From Termitomyces sp. T153 (taxonomy: Eukaryota; Basidiomycota; Agaricomycetes; Agaricales; Lyophyllaceae): 64,000 nucleotides of DNA. Shown in pieces: positions 1 through 10,068 of this stretch (position 1 is the first letter of the stretch; each line of letters opens with the position of its first letter). A program made the position numbers and the translations under genes. The stretch spans positions 992,001 through 1,056,000 of the forward strand of contig JACKQL020000006.1 in assembly GCA_018296165.2 (NCBI GenBank). Reading direction: 5' to 3'. The notes beneath the pieces are model-generated. The model searched no databases, was not told the DNA's origin, and worked only from the letters and a program-made list of their open reading frames with translations.

Positions 1-1326
1 GCTCCACATAACATCTTTCCCTGTGAGGTTGAATAGCAGGCAGGTGTGATGCAAGAAGTCCTAGATGAATCTCTGGTAGAAGTTTGCAAAACCAAGAAAT
101 GCCTGTACCTCCTTCTTGTTCCAGGGCTCCAGCCACTCTACTACACTTGCCACCTTCACCAGGTCCATCTCTGCAGTTCCATAGGAAATGATCAGACCTA
201 AGTACTTGATCTGGGTTTATTCAAACTCACACTTTCCTGACTTGAGGTAGAGCTAGTGCCAGCAAAGGCATTCCAGAATGAGATGAGTGATCCAATGGTG
301 TTCCTCCAGCATTTTAGTGTAGATGAGGATGTCATTGAGGTACATGCATACTACACCCTCTGCAATGAGGTCCTGGAAGATGTTGTTCATCATAGTCTAG
401 AAGGTGGCTGGGCTGTTGGTGAGACTGAGGAACATAACGAGTGGCTCAAACAATCCCTAGTTGGTCTGGAAGGCTGCCTTCCACTCATCTCTCTCCTGAA
501 TGCACACATTTTTGTAACCCCACCAGACATCCAGTTTAGTGAAGTATTGTATGTCCCAGATGTTGTTGATGAGCTTGGAGATGAGGGGAAGAGGGTAGCA
601 ATTCTTCACCATCATGGCATTGAGTACCCAATAGTCCTGTACCAGTCAGAGGGAGCTATCCTTCTTTTTGATGAAGAAGACCAGAGAAGCCATCAGGGAT
701 TTGGATGGACAGATACAACTAGAGTCCAATATCTCCTGAAGGAAGGCATTGATCTTGTCCTGCTCTCTGGGCACAAGGGGGTAGACCTTACAGCTGGAGG
801 GTGCTGAGTCAGGCAGCAGTTTGATGGTGTGGTCCCACCTCTTGTGCTCCGGAAATGAGTCAAAGGAGGCCTTGGAGAACATATCCTCAAATACATGCAA
901 GTAGAGGGGTACTACATCCCAGAACTCTTGAGGTGCAGCATTGGTGGCAAAGGCCTGGGCCAGCCACTGGGATGTAGTCTGACTAGCCCTGATCTCTGCA
1001 ACAGAGGGCAATAGGTGGACAGTGGTAATATGAATTTGATCTCCTGCCTCTATTGCTTCATCTGGGAGCTCTGGTTTGCATATACTACCAAACTCCCCTC
1101 CACGCTCCTCCTCTGGGACTCTGCCATTGCTCCAATCATCCTTGTAGAGGGCCTCCCTACAAGGGAATGCTAGAGGCAGGGGGTTCAGGAGGTCTAGATC
1201 AGCAAAGGGGAGAGGGCCAGTGCAACATGCTTGGATGGCTATATGCTCTTGGACTTGAGTCCATTGCTCTGCTCTGGCCTCTGTGGCATAGGCAGAGCAC
1301 TTCCTGGGGCATCTACTCATAGTCAC
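1..1326 (-). pseudogene. pol of A': linker and reverse transcriptase N-terminal half
   Basis: From 1,326 to 646 the frame shows the family A pol linker (CPRKCSAYATEARAEQWTQVQE, FADLDLLNPLPLAF) and the RT entry segment (VPLYLHVFEDMFSKASFDSFPEHKRWDHTIKLLPDS, then SLVFFIKKKDSSL). RT core and connection segments continue in other frames down to position 1 (VEWLEPWNKKEVQAFLGFANFYQRFI can be read near 60-140). The stretch FADLDLLNPLPLAF is intact here, whereas in element A element B has inserted at this point. A' therefore gives the unoccupied form of that target. Confidence 0.85.
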
Positions 1327-1368
1327 CTCTCCTTTGGTCCAATTGACCTCAGAGTTATACTCTCAGAG

Positions 1369-1713
1369 TCATGTGAACCCAAGGATTATGTCTTGCCTTC
1401 TCAAGCTAGTGACAGCAAATATGGTGTGCTCTATATGGTTCCAATAGCAGAGAACCAGGTCAACCACAGAGCTAATTGCACTGGCTTTGTTGGGCGTTCC
1501 ATCAATCTTGTAGACAGGAATGGGCTTGAGAAGGGACTGCATGGTCAGGCCACGGTGTTTGACAAACTCTGGGTCTAGGAAAAGTCCCATTGCTCTACTG
1601 TCCAGGAGAGCTGTGACTCTGCAGTTTTGCTGGGTGTCCATTATCTTAATCTCTATATCAAGGTGCAAGGAATGGGCAGACAAGCCAGAGGCCATCATGT
1701 ACTGTTGGGGCAT
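1369..1713 (-). pseudogene. retropepsin (protease) region of A'
   Basis: The frame contains VTALLDSRAMGLFLDPEFVKHRGL, aligned with LLDSGAMGLFLNLEFVKHHSL of element A. The aspartic protease signature D-S-G is therefore D-S-R here: the catalytic Asp is kept but the Gly is lost. Retropepsin would cleave the Gag-Pol polyprotein in the particle. The frame ends at a stop near 1,369 and pol continues in another frame (1,326 downward). Confidence 0.8.
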
Positions 1714-1931
1714 TTAGCGTGCCCAAGTGGGGCTGCACTGTCAGACCTTTGGAGGTGTCAGAGAGCTTGGCAGGGGCTCTGGAGTTAGTATTTGTATGTT
1801 TGGAAGGGGGCTTTGAGGTTCTTCTGTCTCAAAATAAAGAGCATTGGAAAAGGCAGTTATATTTTCTATTGCCAGACAAGAGAACCTGTTAGCACCTAGT
1901 GATAGAGGTGTACACCTCATCCGTTGCTTGA

Positions 1932-3042
1932 CTAAAAATCCCCCTCTAGCTCTAGAGGTGAGGTGCTCATATTGGCTTCCTCCAGAGTCAACTCCAATGA
2001 GGGCTTGTTCAGTGATAGAGCTCTGGTAGCATCTTTTGCGGCCAGAAGCTGCAGGAGAACATTCTTCCTGCACCACTGTGAAAAGGTAGTGGACCTCCAG
2101 GCCCAGGGGACAGTGCTATGCAAAGTGCCCAGGCTTCTTGCATCTCTGGCATAACAGCAGGGCTGTGCAGAGTTGTTGGGCTGCATCCACATCCATGGGA
2201 ATTCCTGGGGGTAAGGAATGAGCAGCGGGGGCAGCTGGAGCAAGGGCCAGCACTGGGTGAGTAGGCACAGAATGGCAGAAGTTGCTGACTGGAATGGGGC
2301 ACTTTATAGGATGGGGGTGACAGAGCTCCCTCCATATCTCCATGAGCTGCCATTGGTCCTGGGCCACCTCATACTACAACACAATCTTTTCATTGTTGGG
2401 GTAACATTCTGCCAGGTTGTCAATGTGTTCCACCAAGGCAGGATGCAAGCCATCCTGGAAGGTGAGGCACAACTAGAGGCTGTCAGGGTATAACAAGTCA
2501 ATGTACTCATCCAATGTATGCTTCTCTTGTCCATACTGCTCCCTGTCACATAGCATCAGTGCTGCTGTCTTAGTGAAGTCCAACAGAAAAAACTCTGTGT
2601 GAAAGTCCTTCTCAAAGGTGGCCCAGTCCAGAAAGCTCTCCACACTTCTGGAACAGCAGAAAACTTGCAGCGCATAGGTGGAGGCACATCTAGTCTTCAT
2701 GTATGATATCACCCAGGCTACTTTCAATGCATCAGAGTCAAAAGCATCCCTACTTAAGTTGATGTAGGTGAGGCAGGACTGTAGGAATTGCTCCCTGCTA
2801 GAGCAAGCACTGTTATATGCATCTGGCAGTGCTGGGCAAGGGATCCATGGCTGCAGGGTCACTGGAGCTGCTGGAGCAGGTGCTCTGGCAGGTGGAGCTG
2901 GTTTCTCAGCTGTGGGAGGGGCAGAGTTAGGGCTTAGGCATTCTAGCAATGCCTGGAGAGACTTGGAGATAAGATCCATTGTCTGATGGAGAGTGGAGAG
3001 TTCAGTCATATGGTGGGTGAGAGATGATTGCATTAATTGCAC
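1932..3042 (-). pseudogene. gag of A' (capsid and zinc knuckle), broken
   Basis: The N-terminal frame (3,042 to 2,473) has the Ty3/gypsy capsid pattern, with a helical N-terminus, a Pro/Ala-rich linker and a segment containing WATFEKDFHTEFF that matches the gag of elements A and B-like families. The nucleocapsid zinc knuckle follows at 2,110-2,151 (CQRCKKPGHFA.HC, C-x2-C-x4-H-x4-C). The Trp codon inside the knuckle has become TAG. Frames shift at about 2,490 and 2,240. Capsid would form the virus-like particle and the knuckle would bind the element's RNA. It is inactive because of the stops. Confidence 0.85.
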
Positions 3043-3043
3043 C

Positions 3044-3385
3044 TGGAGTCATGCAGCTAGCAGAGGGTAATCCAAAGTATATTAGTGGAGTAGACAATAA
3101 TACAAATCAGTAACTAATCATCTAGCAGAGGAGAATCCAAAAAGAACAAGTCTAAGGATCCCTGCTACTTGGCATGGCACATCAGTGGGTGGCAGAGGCA
3201 TGGGAACTACTGTACAGGTGACCAGAGCTACTCCTAACCCTAGGGCAATGGTTGCTGAAGTAATGTGGAAAACTCCGAAGTTCTCCAGAAATCTCCAGGG
3301 TTCTGGAAAGAGCCCTGGAGACATTGAACAAGCTGCAGAGGTGCTGGAACCAGTTATGGAGGTTGGAAATGGAAGTCCCCTGACA
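3044..3385 (-). repeat. 5' LTR of A', missing its last ~27 bp
   Basis: The reverse complement matches the 369-bp LTRs at 13,427-13,795 and 29,346-29,714 from the terminal TGTCAGGGGACTTCC to the GACTCCA near the other end. It then runs directly into gag. The last ~27 bp of the LTR, the primer-binding site and most of the ~195-bp leader seen in element A are deleted. The 11-nt self-priming motif (AGAACAAGTCT on the plus strand, 3,143-3,153) is still inside the LTR. Confidence 0.85.
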
Positions 3386-3389
3386 GTCA

Positions 3390-5239
3390 ATGCCCAATGA
3401 TGCCAACTTAATTCCAACAATCCCTGCATTAAGTGCAGATTTGCCCCACTCACAAAAAGCTATGAGCAATATTTTTGCTCTCCAACAGAGAGAAGAGATG
3501 GATGAGCAATTTATTGCTCAGCAAGCAGCTAAAAAATACCAGCAACAATTTGTGGAGCACCTAACTGCACCACTTTCAGTTGTGGAGACTGTAAATACAA
3601 TGTCTGTAGTGGTAAATCCATCAGTTGAGAATGTAGAGGTCTGCACTCCTCAAGTTGGAATCAAGGATGAATCCTTGACACCAACAGTACCAACTAGGTT
3701 ACTCCTTGCTAATAATTTTCAACTGTGTTGCATACTAACATATGTGAAATCAGGATCTAAGGGAGCAAGGATCTTCCTTGGTAAATGACCAGGGCATGGT
3801 GTTCAAAGGGGTGCTACCAGTGAATGACATGCAACAACAGTTCACAAAGCAAACTGCATAGCCAGACATAGATCCAGGAGGAGAGGGAGTGATGGCAGCA
3901 GTAGCCATCATAGAGATGATCATCACAGTAATGGTGGTTGGGATGAACCACCATTGGGAGGCCCAGTGCACAGGAGCATGGGAGTTGAGATGACTAGGGC
4001 AGAGATGGATGAGACCCATCATATCCTCCATGGCAAATAGACCTTGTAACACCTAGACAGCTGGTATAGGTCTTCTCTGTAGTGGACCTGACCCAATTGT
4101 GGAGTCAGATGCCAGGAGTGCTTGAAGCAACAAAAGCATACATTGATAATATGCATCAGCAGTTGACAAGTATCATTGATGATGCTGTGGGCATTGCATT
4201 ACAACTACCAGAGGGAGTGAAGATGAAAAAAGAGGATCCTTGGTATATTCAGGCATACAAAAGGGGATCCAAGTTCAGTGACTTGAAAGATTGGACCATG
4301 GATGTCTGCTATCACCCAGCAGCATGTTTGTATGGAGGGCATAGGATAGATCACAAAAGGACCTTTGTCCTTGCAGAGTTCCTGGATGGACCAGCAAAAT
4401 GCTAGTTTCAACATCATGTCTTGCAGTACAATTGTGCAAGACAGCATTGGACATTTAAAAATGTAATTATTGAATTGTATGATCAGTTTGTTAGTCCATC
4501 AATAATGCATGATGCCTGGGAGGCATTCTATGCTGCTGTGTATTCCAAAAAAAACTTGGCATATAAGGGTTTTATGATATGTTGATAATCATGCACAAAA
4601 GATGGCAATATACCTGGATGCATGCACCATTTGTAAGATGTTCCTGAAGGATTCCTTAGGAGATGTGAAAGGTATTAATTTGTGGCAATGGATTATCACC
4701 AGAGGTAAATACAGTAGAGGAGCTTTTGGCCTATGCAATACCATTCAAGTGTTTGCTGAAAAGTAGTGCACAAGAGCACAACACAGCAGTGTGCAAAACA
4801 CCTTCCAGGAGGTGGAGGTGCATTCAGGGAACAGAGGCCTAGGGAGCCTGAAGGGAGCAGCCTGCACCAAGAATGGGGATGTGGTAATGATCATGGCCAC
4901 AACTATGACAGCAAGCTTAAGGAGAAATATATTGGTGAACTAACATGCTTCCAGTGTGGTGGCAAGGGCCACTACTTATATGATTGCAAAAAGCCTGAGA
5001 GCAAGGCTAAAAAGCCACATGCACAAGTGAGAGCAGCACATATAACTGATCAGAGTCAGAGTAGCAATATCAGATCTGGCAATGAGCCAGGGGACAAAGG
5101 TGACCTTGAATCTGACCAGGATGAGGAGGACTTTGCAGCCATAGAAGAGGCCCATAGCATGGGAAACAATGAGGAGTATGTCACTGTGGAGCTGTATGAC
5201 AATGACTACTATGCATGGGATGTGACTCAGAACATATAA
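3390..5239 (+). pseudogene. gag of M with CCHC zinc knuckle
   Basis: Three separated frames (3,390-3,788; 4,082-4,405; 4,766-5,239) line up as one degraded gag. The first is rich in Gln/Glu (a likely coiled coil). The second holds the capsid-like part (DWTMDVCYHPAACLYGGHR). The third carries the nucleocapsid knuckle CFQCGGKGHYLYDC at 4,946-4,987, followed by an acidic tail. Stops between them show decay. The exact start is uncertain because A' abuts the left side. The role would be particle assembly and RNA packaging. Confidence 0.75.
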
Positions 5240-5496
5240 TGGCTCTGACAGAATATCTGGCCAGTGAGTTGATAGGCCTATTGGATCCTTTCTGATGAAG
5301 ATTCATAAGATGACATTGAATATGGTGTCCAAACTGTTGAGCCAACCAAAAGTGAAGTGCAAGGACAAAGAGTGCCTTGCTGCATATGTGGATGTGAATG
5401 GCTACAAGGCTTGAACCTTATGGGACTCAAGGAGTATGACCATGGGAGTCACCCCACAGCTTTTGGCAAGTACATGACATTTGTGTACAACAGCTG

Positions 5497-6385
5497 GTGG
5501 AGCCATTGACATTGCAGTTGGAAACTGCAGGCAGCCAGGCAACAGTGCAATCTGACATGTATGCTGAGCTGGAAATTCTTGGAATGAGATCCAAGGAGTA
5601 TGTTAATGTAGCTAACTCTGATCAGTATGATATGATTGTGAGCATGCCCTACATGAGCAAGAATAAGGTGGTCTTAGACTTTGAAGGCAATCAAGTCATT
5701 GTGAATAGGCAGGCCACTCCCACAGTGAGGGCAGTGCTCAAAGATACAGATGGACAACTACATTGGTATTGGTTGACAGAGAAGTGGCAGGGACTAGCCA
5801 GAAATCTGCTCTATGGTAAGTGATCTAAACCTACAATAAAGAATTTTGTAGAGGAAGTGCAAGCAGTGGCAAGCTTGCCACATGATCATCCATTGGTGTT
5901 GCATTCTGAACAAGAGTATGAGGATACTCTGAAAAGGGAGAGGATACATGAGGAAGCCCCTGAGGAGTTGGAGAAATTACCAAAACTGTCAATTCCAAAG
6001 GCAAAGTTAATAAAGAGAGTGAGGGTTGAGGACAAGTCCTCAACAGAGTCCAAGGTCTGGCCATTAGAAAGTGGAGCTGAGAGCTTGAAATGTCAGCCCA
6101 GTTTGTCAAAAGTCAACTTTAAGGACCTGATCACTGATGAAGAAGAAGAATGCTTGTTAATGCAAGCTAAGTAAATGGTAGAGTTACTGGGGGATATACC
6201 AGTGACATCCCCAGCTTTTGACTGGACATTTGACTTGCAGATGCCACAGGAATGAAATGAGTAGTGACATCAATCTGAGCTTGGAAGGGTCATATGTGCA
6301 CTAGGAGGAGATTTCAGTAGCAACAGAGATCAGGTGCAAAGAAAAGTTGTTGAGAGCAATTTGAGCTAGTCAGTCATGGACACTA
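5497..6385 (+). pseudogene. protease C-terminal part and pol linker of M
   Basis: The frame 5,497-5,823 contains YDMIVSMPYMSKNKVVLDFEGNQVIVN, the pattern around the second half of Ty3/gypsy retropepsins (YDMIIG-PF-..NKVVLDF). No clear D-(S/T)-G catalytic triad is readable upstream (5,240-5,490), where stops are dense, so the active-site part looks eroded. The frame 5,857-6,174 is a charged linker (EEAPEELEKLP, DEEEECLLMQAK) typical of the long protease-RT spacer in this element group. It is cut at 6,390 by a solo LTR. Confidence 0.7.
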
Positions 6386-6954
6386 CAAATTGTAAGGGGA
6401 CTGGTCCCTGGACTGTCCCACCCTAGCCTTACTTAGTTTGTGAGGACTGGGACTCTATCTAGCTGGCCTCTGGACTACCTGGCCCCTTCCTACTCCCTTG
6501 CTGTCTTGGCTCCTAGGCCTAATGGGTATATTGTACTTGGCACATGATATATTGTTGTCAATCATTGATCCTTCTACTACTGGGCACAATTAGTCAGTAT
6601 TTCATAATCATCAGACTCCACTTTGTTAATAGGTTGTGGTCAGCAAATGTAGTCATAGGTACTTATTCATCTGAGTAGCCTTGTGGTATATAAGGCAGAC
6701 CTGGGGATATACTATCCCCAGTCTGGATAATAGCATTGCTTCCAGGTTTATTCATTAGCATAATTGTGAGCTCAGCCAGTGCTGCCCCTCACCTTGCTCT
6801 GCCCTCCACCCCTGCCTCTTGTGTTAGTTGCCCACCACTTGCCTGTTGTGTCCTCTGAATGGCTTGCTTGCCACTTGCCTCTTGACTATTTGGTCAGGAC
6901 ATGAGTGGTGGGCTTGGCTTGGACTATCCATGGCCAATGTTCCCTCACACAAAT
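6386..6954 (+). mobile_element. solo LTR (family C) inside M pol, TSD CAAAT
   Basis: The stretch 6,391-6,949 begins TGTAAGGGGAC and ends TGTTCCCTCACA, near-perfect inverted ends with TG...CA. It is flanked by an exact 5-bp duplication CAAAT (6,386-6,390 and 6,950-6,954). A TATA box (TATATAA) lies at 6,687-6,693. A 9-bp-stem hairpin (CTGGGGATA, 3-nt loop, TATCCCCAG; 6,701-6,721) sits where transcription should start. On both sides M pol protein continues (IIVPDNSK just after). It contains no coding sequence, so it is a solo LTR left by LTR-LTR recombination. Its ends resemble those of the solo LTR at 43,711-44,188. Confidence 0.88.
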
Positions 6955-8211
6955 CATTGTTCCAGACAATAGTAAAGTAAGGATTAATGCCTTATGTGAG
7001 AAATTTAGACCAAAGCCACAAATTTGTGAAAATACCAAGGTGGTAAGAGAATCTACCCAAAGGCAGAGAAAACAGAAGAATCCATGTCTCACTAAGGGAA
7101 ATATCCCTTGGCTACAGAGCCAGTGGCAGACAGAATTTGCCAATTGTTAACAGAACAAAGGAACAGCTTCCTCCCTAGCATGAGGTTAATCATGAAATTA
7201 ACCTCATTGACAATAATAAGCAGTACTAGTATCATTTACCTTATTGCCCAATAGCACTTCAGCAGTAGCTACAAGACAAAACACATCAATATCTGCATGC
7301 TCAGTGGTGGGAAGCTGGGACCTCTCAGGCAGCACCACTGTTGTGCATTTCCAAGAAGGATGGGACATTAAATGCAGACTGGGTGGACTGCCTGGGTCAT
7401 ATCATCAATAGTCAGGGTATACACCCTGACCATAACAAATTGGATCAAGTTCATGAATGGAAAACTCCATGGAATTACAATGATGTGCAATGCTTTGTTG
7501 GATTAGTAAATTATAAATCAAATTTTCTACCAGATGTGACAACCTATATGGGCCAATTGATGGCCATAATGCAGAATGGCTTGCTATTCTATTGTTGACC
7601 TATACATCAGCAATGCTTTGACATGATTAAGCATATCTGTGACTATACACCAGTCATTTAACCAATTGATCTATGGGAGAATGAGCTTATATGGTTCATT
7701 TACAATGCATCCAAAACTGGGGTGGAAGCTATGTATGGGCAAGGGGCATCATGGCAAACCTGTTGTCTTGCAGGATTCATGTCTAAGAAGTTTACAAATG
7801 CACAGCAAAATGATGCTGTGCATGAGCTTGAAACTTTGGCAATCCTGGAGGCTTTAATCAAATGAGAAGATAAGTTGATGGGCTATCCTATTCACATCAT
7901 AATCGATTATAAAGCTCTTGAATTTCAAGAAGACATGTTTGACACTGTCTCTGTGCCAGCACAGGCGAATAGATTATATAGCCTGCTATCAGTTTGACAT
8001 TACATATGTCAAAGGTGAACTGAGTAAAGTGGCAGATTGCCTCTCCTGGTACTTTGATGGCAACATGCCAAAGTGCATGCACAATATGTACAATTATGTC
8101 AATGCAGATCTCTGCATTGACCCACAAGGTGAAGACCCCTTGTATCAGTGGTACAAGGTAGCAAAAGAAACTGTCATTGAAATTCATGCCATGCAGGCAC
8201 AGAAACTATAA
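6955..8211 (+). pseudogene. RT remnant and RNase H of M
   Basis: After the solo LTR, pol resumes (NSKVRINALCEKFRPKPQI). At 7,341 the RT fingers segment LCISKKDGTLN is joined, within a few residues, to DCLGHIINSQGIHPDHNK from the RT connection (VQCFVGLVNYKSNFLPDVT). The catalytic palm with Y-x-D-D is missing, an internal deletion near 7,370-7,385. RNase H follows: a DASKTGVEAMYGQG-like segment at 7,690-7,745, the ETLAILEALIK helix near 7,830-7,860, and an IIDYKALEFQ segment near 7,900 with a frame change, then FDITYVKGELSKVADCLSWYF at 7,990-8,060. Several stops are present. Confidence 0.85.
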
Positions 8212-8241
8212 CAGAGTTGACATATACAATAAAAATGTGAG

Positions 8242-9429
8242 GTGCAAGACTTTGAGGTAGAAATCATGGATCAGGCAGCAAAGGGCCTGAATCTGGCAGG
8301 AGGTCCTATGGTGCAGACAACAGGCAGCCAATGTATTAAGGCATCATATGATGACATAATAGTAGTAGATGTGGTAGATACAGCACCAGAGCTGCCACAG
8401 CCACTTGGTTATGTTGATGATGAGTTCCATCATTCAAAACAATGGGAATATGGCTGGGATTGACTGTGTTCTGTAACTTTGGATAACTTCTTAAAGCATC
8501 CACAATTCCAGTTTGATGTAAAGTTTATCTGGATTAGTAATCTCAAAGGATAGAAAGTCCTTTGCCTTCTGAGGTATTGACCATTAATACTGCAACTGGT
8601 GGAGCAAGCACATGACATTGTAGGTCATTTCAGTGTGCAGAAGACCATTGATTATATCCAGCAATGGTATTGGTGGCCCAAGTTGGGTGCAGAAGTCATG
8701 CACTTCTGTACATCCTGTGAAATGTGTCAGAGGCTGAAGACTTCTAATAAACAACCAATGAGGAAGCCACACTCTTTGCCATTTCCTACAAAGCCCTGAG
8801 GCTCAATAGGAATGGACTTTATTAGTCCATTTCCAAATTCAAAGGCATTTAATCACCTCTGGGTGATTATCTGTAGCATGACAAGCATGGTTCACCTCAT
8901 ACTGGTAAACACAACAACAGAGGTGTCAGAATCATTGTGGATTTATCTGCATGAAGTAGTGAGGCTGCATGGCCTCCCAAGTTCAATTGAAAGCAATTGT
9001 GACACTAAATTCATGTCTAAATGGTGGACAGAGCTCCACAAGATGTTAGAAGCCTGGCTACTGATGTTCACATCTATCCATTCACAGATGGATGGCCAAA
9101 CTGAGTGGGCCAATTGGAACATTGCTCAGATATCAAGAGCAATAGTGCATCATGACCAGAAGGACTGGGTGGATAAGATGCCCCTTATGGAATTTGCAAT
9201 CAATGCAAGCATGTCAGATACTATGGAATATGTGCCATTTGACTTAGCTGGAGGATACATGCCCTCCATGTTGAGCAAGGTTTGGTCTGACAAAGTGATA
9301 CATAAGGGAGTCCAAGACTTTGCTCAATTAAAAACTTGGCCAATGCCTATGACACCATCATTGAGGCCAGAATATTTCAGACTCTGCATACAAACAGGTG
9401 CTGAGGAAAGGATCCTGGGCTCAATATAG
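8242..9429 (+). pseudogene. integrase of M
   Basis: The zinc-binding N-terminal domain is at 8,599-8,799: H in IVGHFSVQKTIDYIQ, then CTSCEMCQRLK, with GWYWWPK-like spacing (H-H-C-C type). The catalytic core follows at 8,812-9,429: MDFISPFP gives the first Asp. The second Asp motif reads SNCD (8,992-9,003), with Asn in place of the expected Asp. QMDGQTEWANWNI gives the Glu. Integrase would insert the cDNA. The Asp-to-Asn change alone would inactivate it. The upstream frame 8,242-8,463 is a spacer with no recognised domain. Most of the core (8,812-9,429) is still one open frame. Confidence 0.85.
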
Positions 9430-9644
9430 GTGCTCTGGTGTATTTGTTGACCAAGAACCTAAGTCTGCTGAGGTGCAGGGTGAGTAAGCTATATCCAAAA
9501 TTTATTGGGCCTTGCTGAGTTTTGGAAGTGTTTCCAGAATCATCAAATTATGCATTGGAGCTGCTAATGGCATTGGTGAAATGTAACATTGTGTCAAAGT
9601 TCTATATCTCATTGCTTTGACTGTACAAGGCAACTGATGATGTT

Positions 9645-9887
9645 ATGTTCCCCAATAAAGCAAGTCCAGCTCCATACAACTTTGACATGGTCAATGACCA
9701 TGAATGGTTTGTGGAGGAGTTGCTCAGCCATCAGTGGGATACTGATGGGCATCTTGAGTTTGAAGTCCAGTGGTCAGAGGGAGACACCACCTGGGAACTG
9801 TATGCAGTGTACTCAAAACTAGTAGCATTGGACTGCTACTTAGAGCTGCAGAGTGTCAAGCAACCAAGCCAGTTGGCTAAGCACTGA
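9645..9887 (+). pseudogene. chromodomain tail of M integrase
   Basis: The frame reads NDHEWFVEELLSHQWDTDGHLEFEVQWSEGDTTWELYAVYSKLVALDCYLEL. This is the chromodomain pattern (W-x-V-E-x-I-L-x-H-R-W ... L-x-F-x-V-x-W-x-G ... D-x-T-W-E). It places M in the chromovirus branch, whose integrases carry a C-terminal chromodomain thought to steer insertion to modified histone tails. Between it and the integrase core (9,430-9,640) frames are broken but HLFPKF(I)GP-like residues typical of the integrase C-terminus can be picked out. Confidence 0.85.
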
Positions 9888-10068
9888 TGCACTTAGCAGA
9901 TGGTTGAGAGTAGAGATGGATGAGGCTGGGCTGACATAAGTAATGGTATTAGTAATAGTGTGATTTTTCAGACTTGGTAAAAAAAGCTGTGCACCAACTT
10001 TACTAGCAATGACCAACCAATCAGCAACAACATTGCAGAACATTTTGGGCCCCCAGGATTAGAGCCTA

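Larger units (their letters stand above)
1..3385 (-). mobile_element. Ty3/gypsy retrotransposon A' (family A), partial, minus strand
   Basis: Read on the minus strand, this stretch gives a 5' LTR, gag, protease and the first part of reverse transcriptase in the usual Ty3/gypsy order; the rest lies beyond the left end. Its proteins match, domain for domain, those of element A further right (same gag, same LDS(G/R)AMGLF protease motif, same RT start). Many in-frame stops and frameshifts break it into short frames, so it is dead. The junction with element M at 3,385/3,386 is marked by the LTR terminus (TGACA on the plus strand). The predicted TSD next to it would be GTCAA (3,386-3,390), which cannot be checked because the other end is outside the window. 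Confidence 0.9.

Noticed and set aside
1..807. 183-aa plus-strand frame (256-807)
   Set aside because: Antisense shadow of the family A reverse transcriptase, which reads clearly on the minus strand; the same shadow appears opposite element A at 26,641-26,994.
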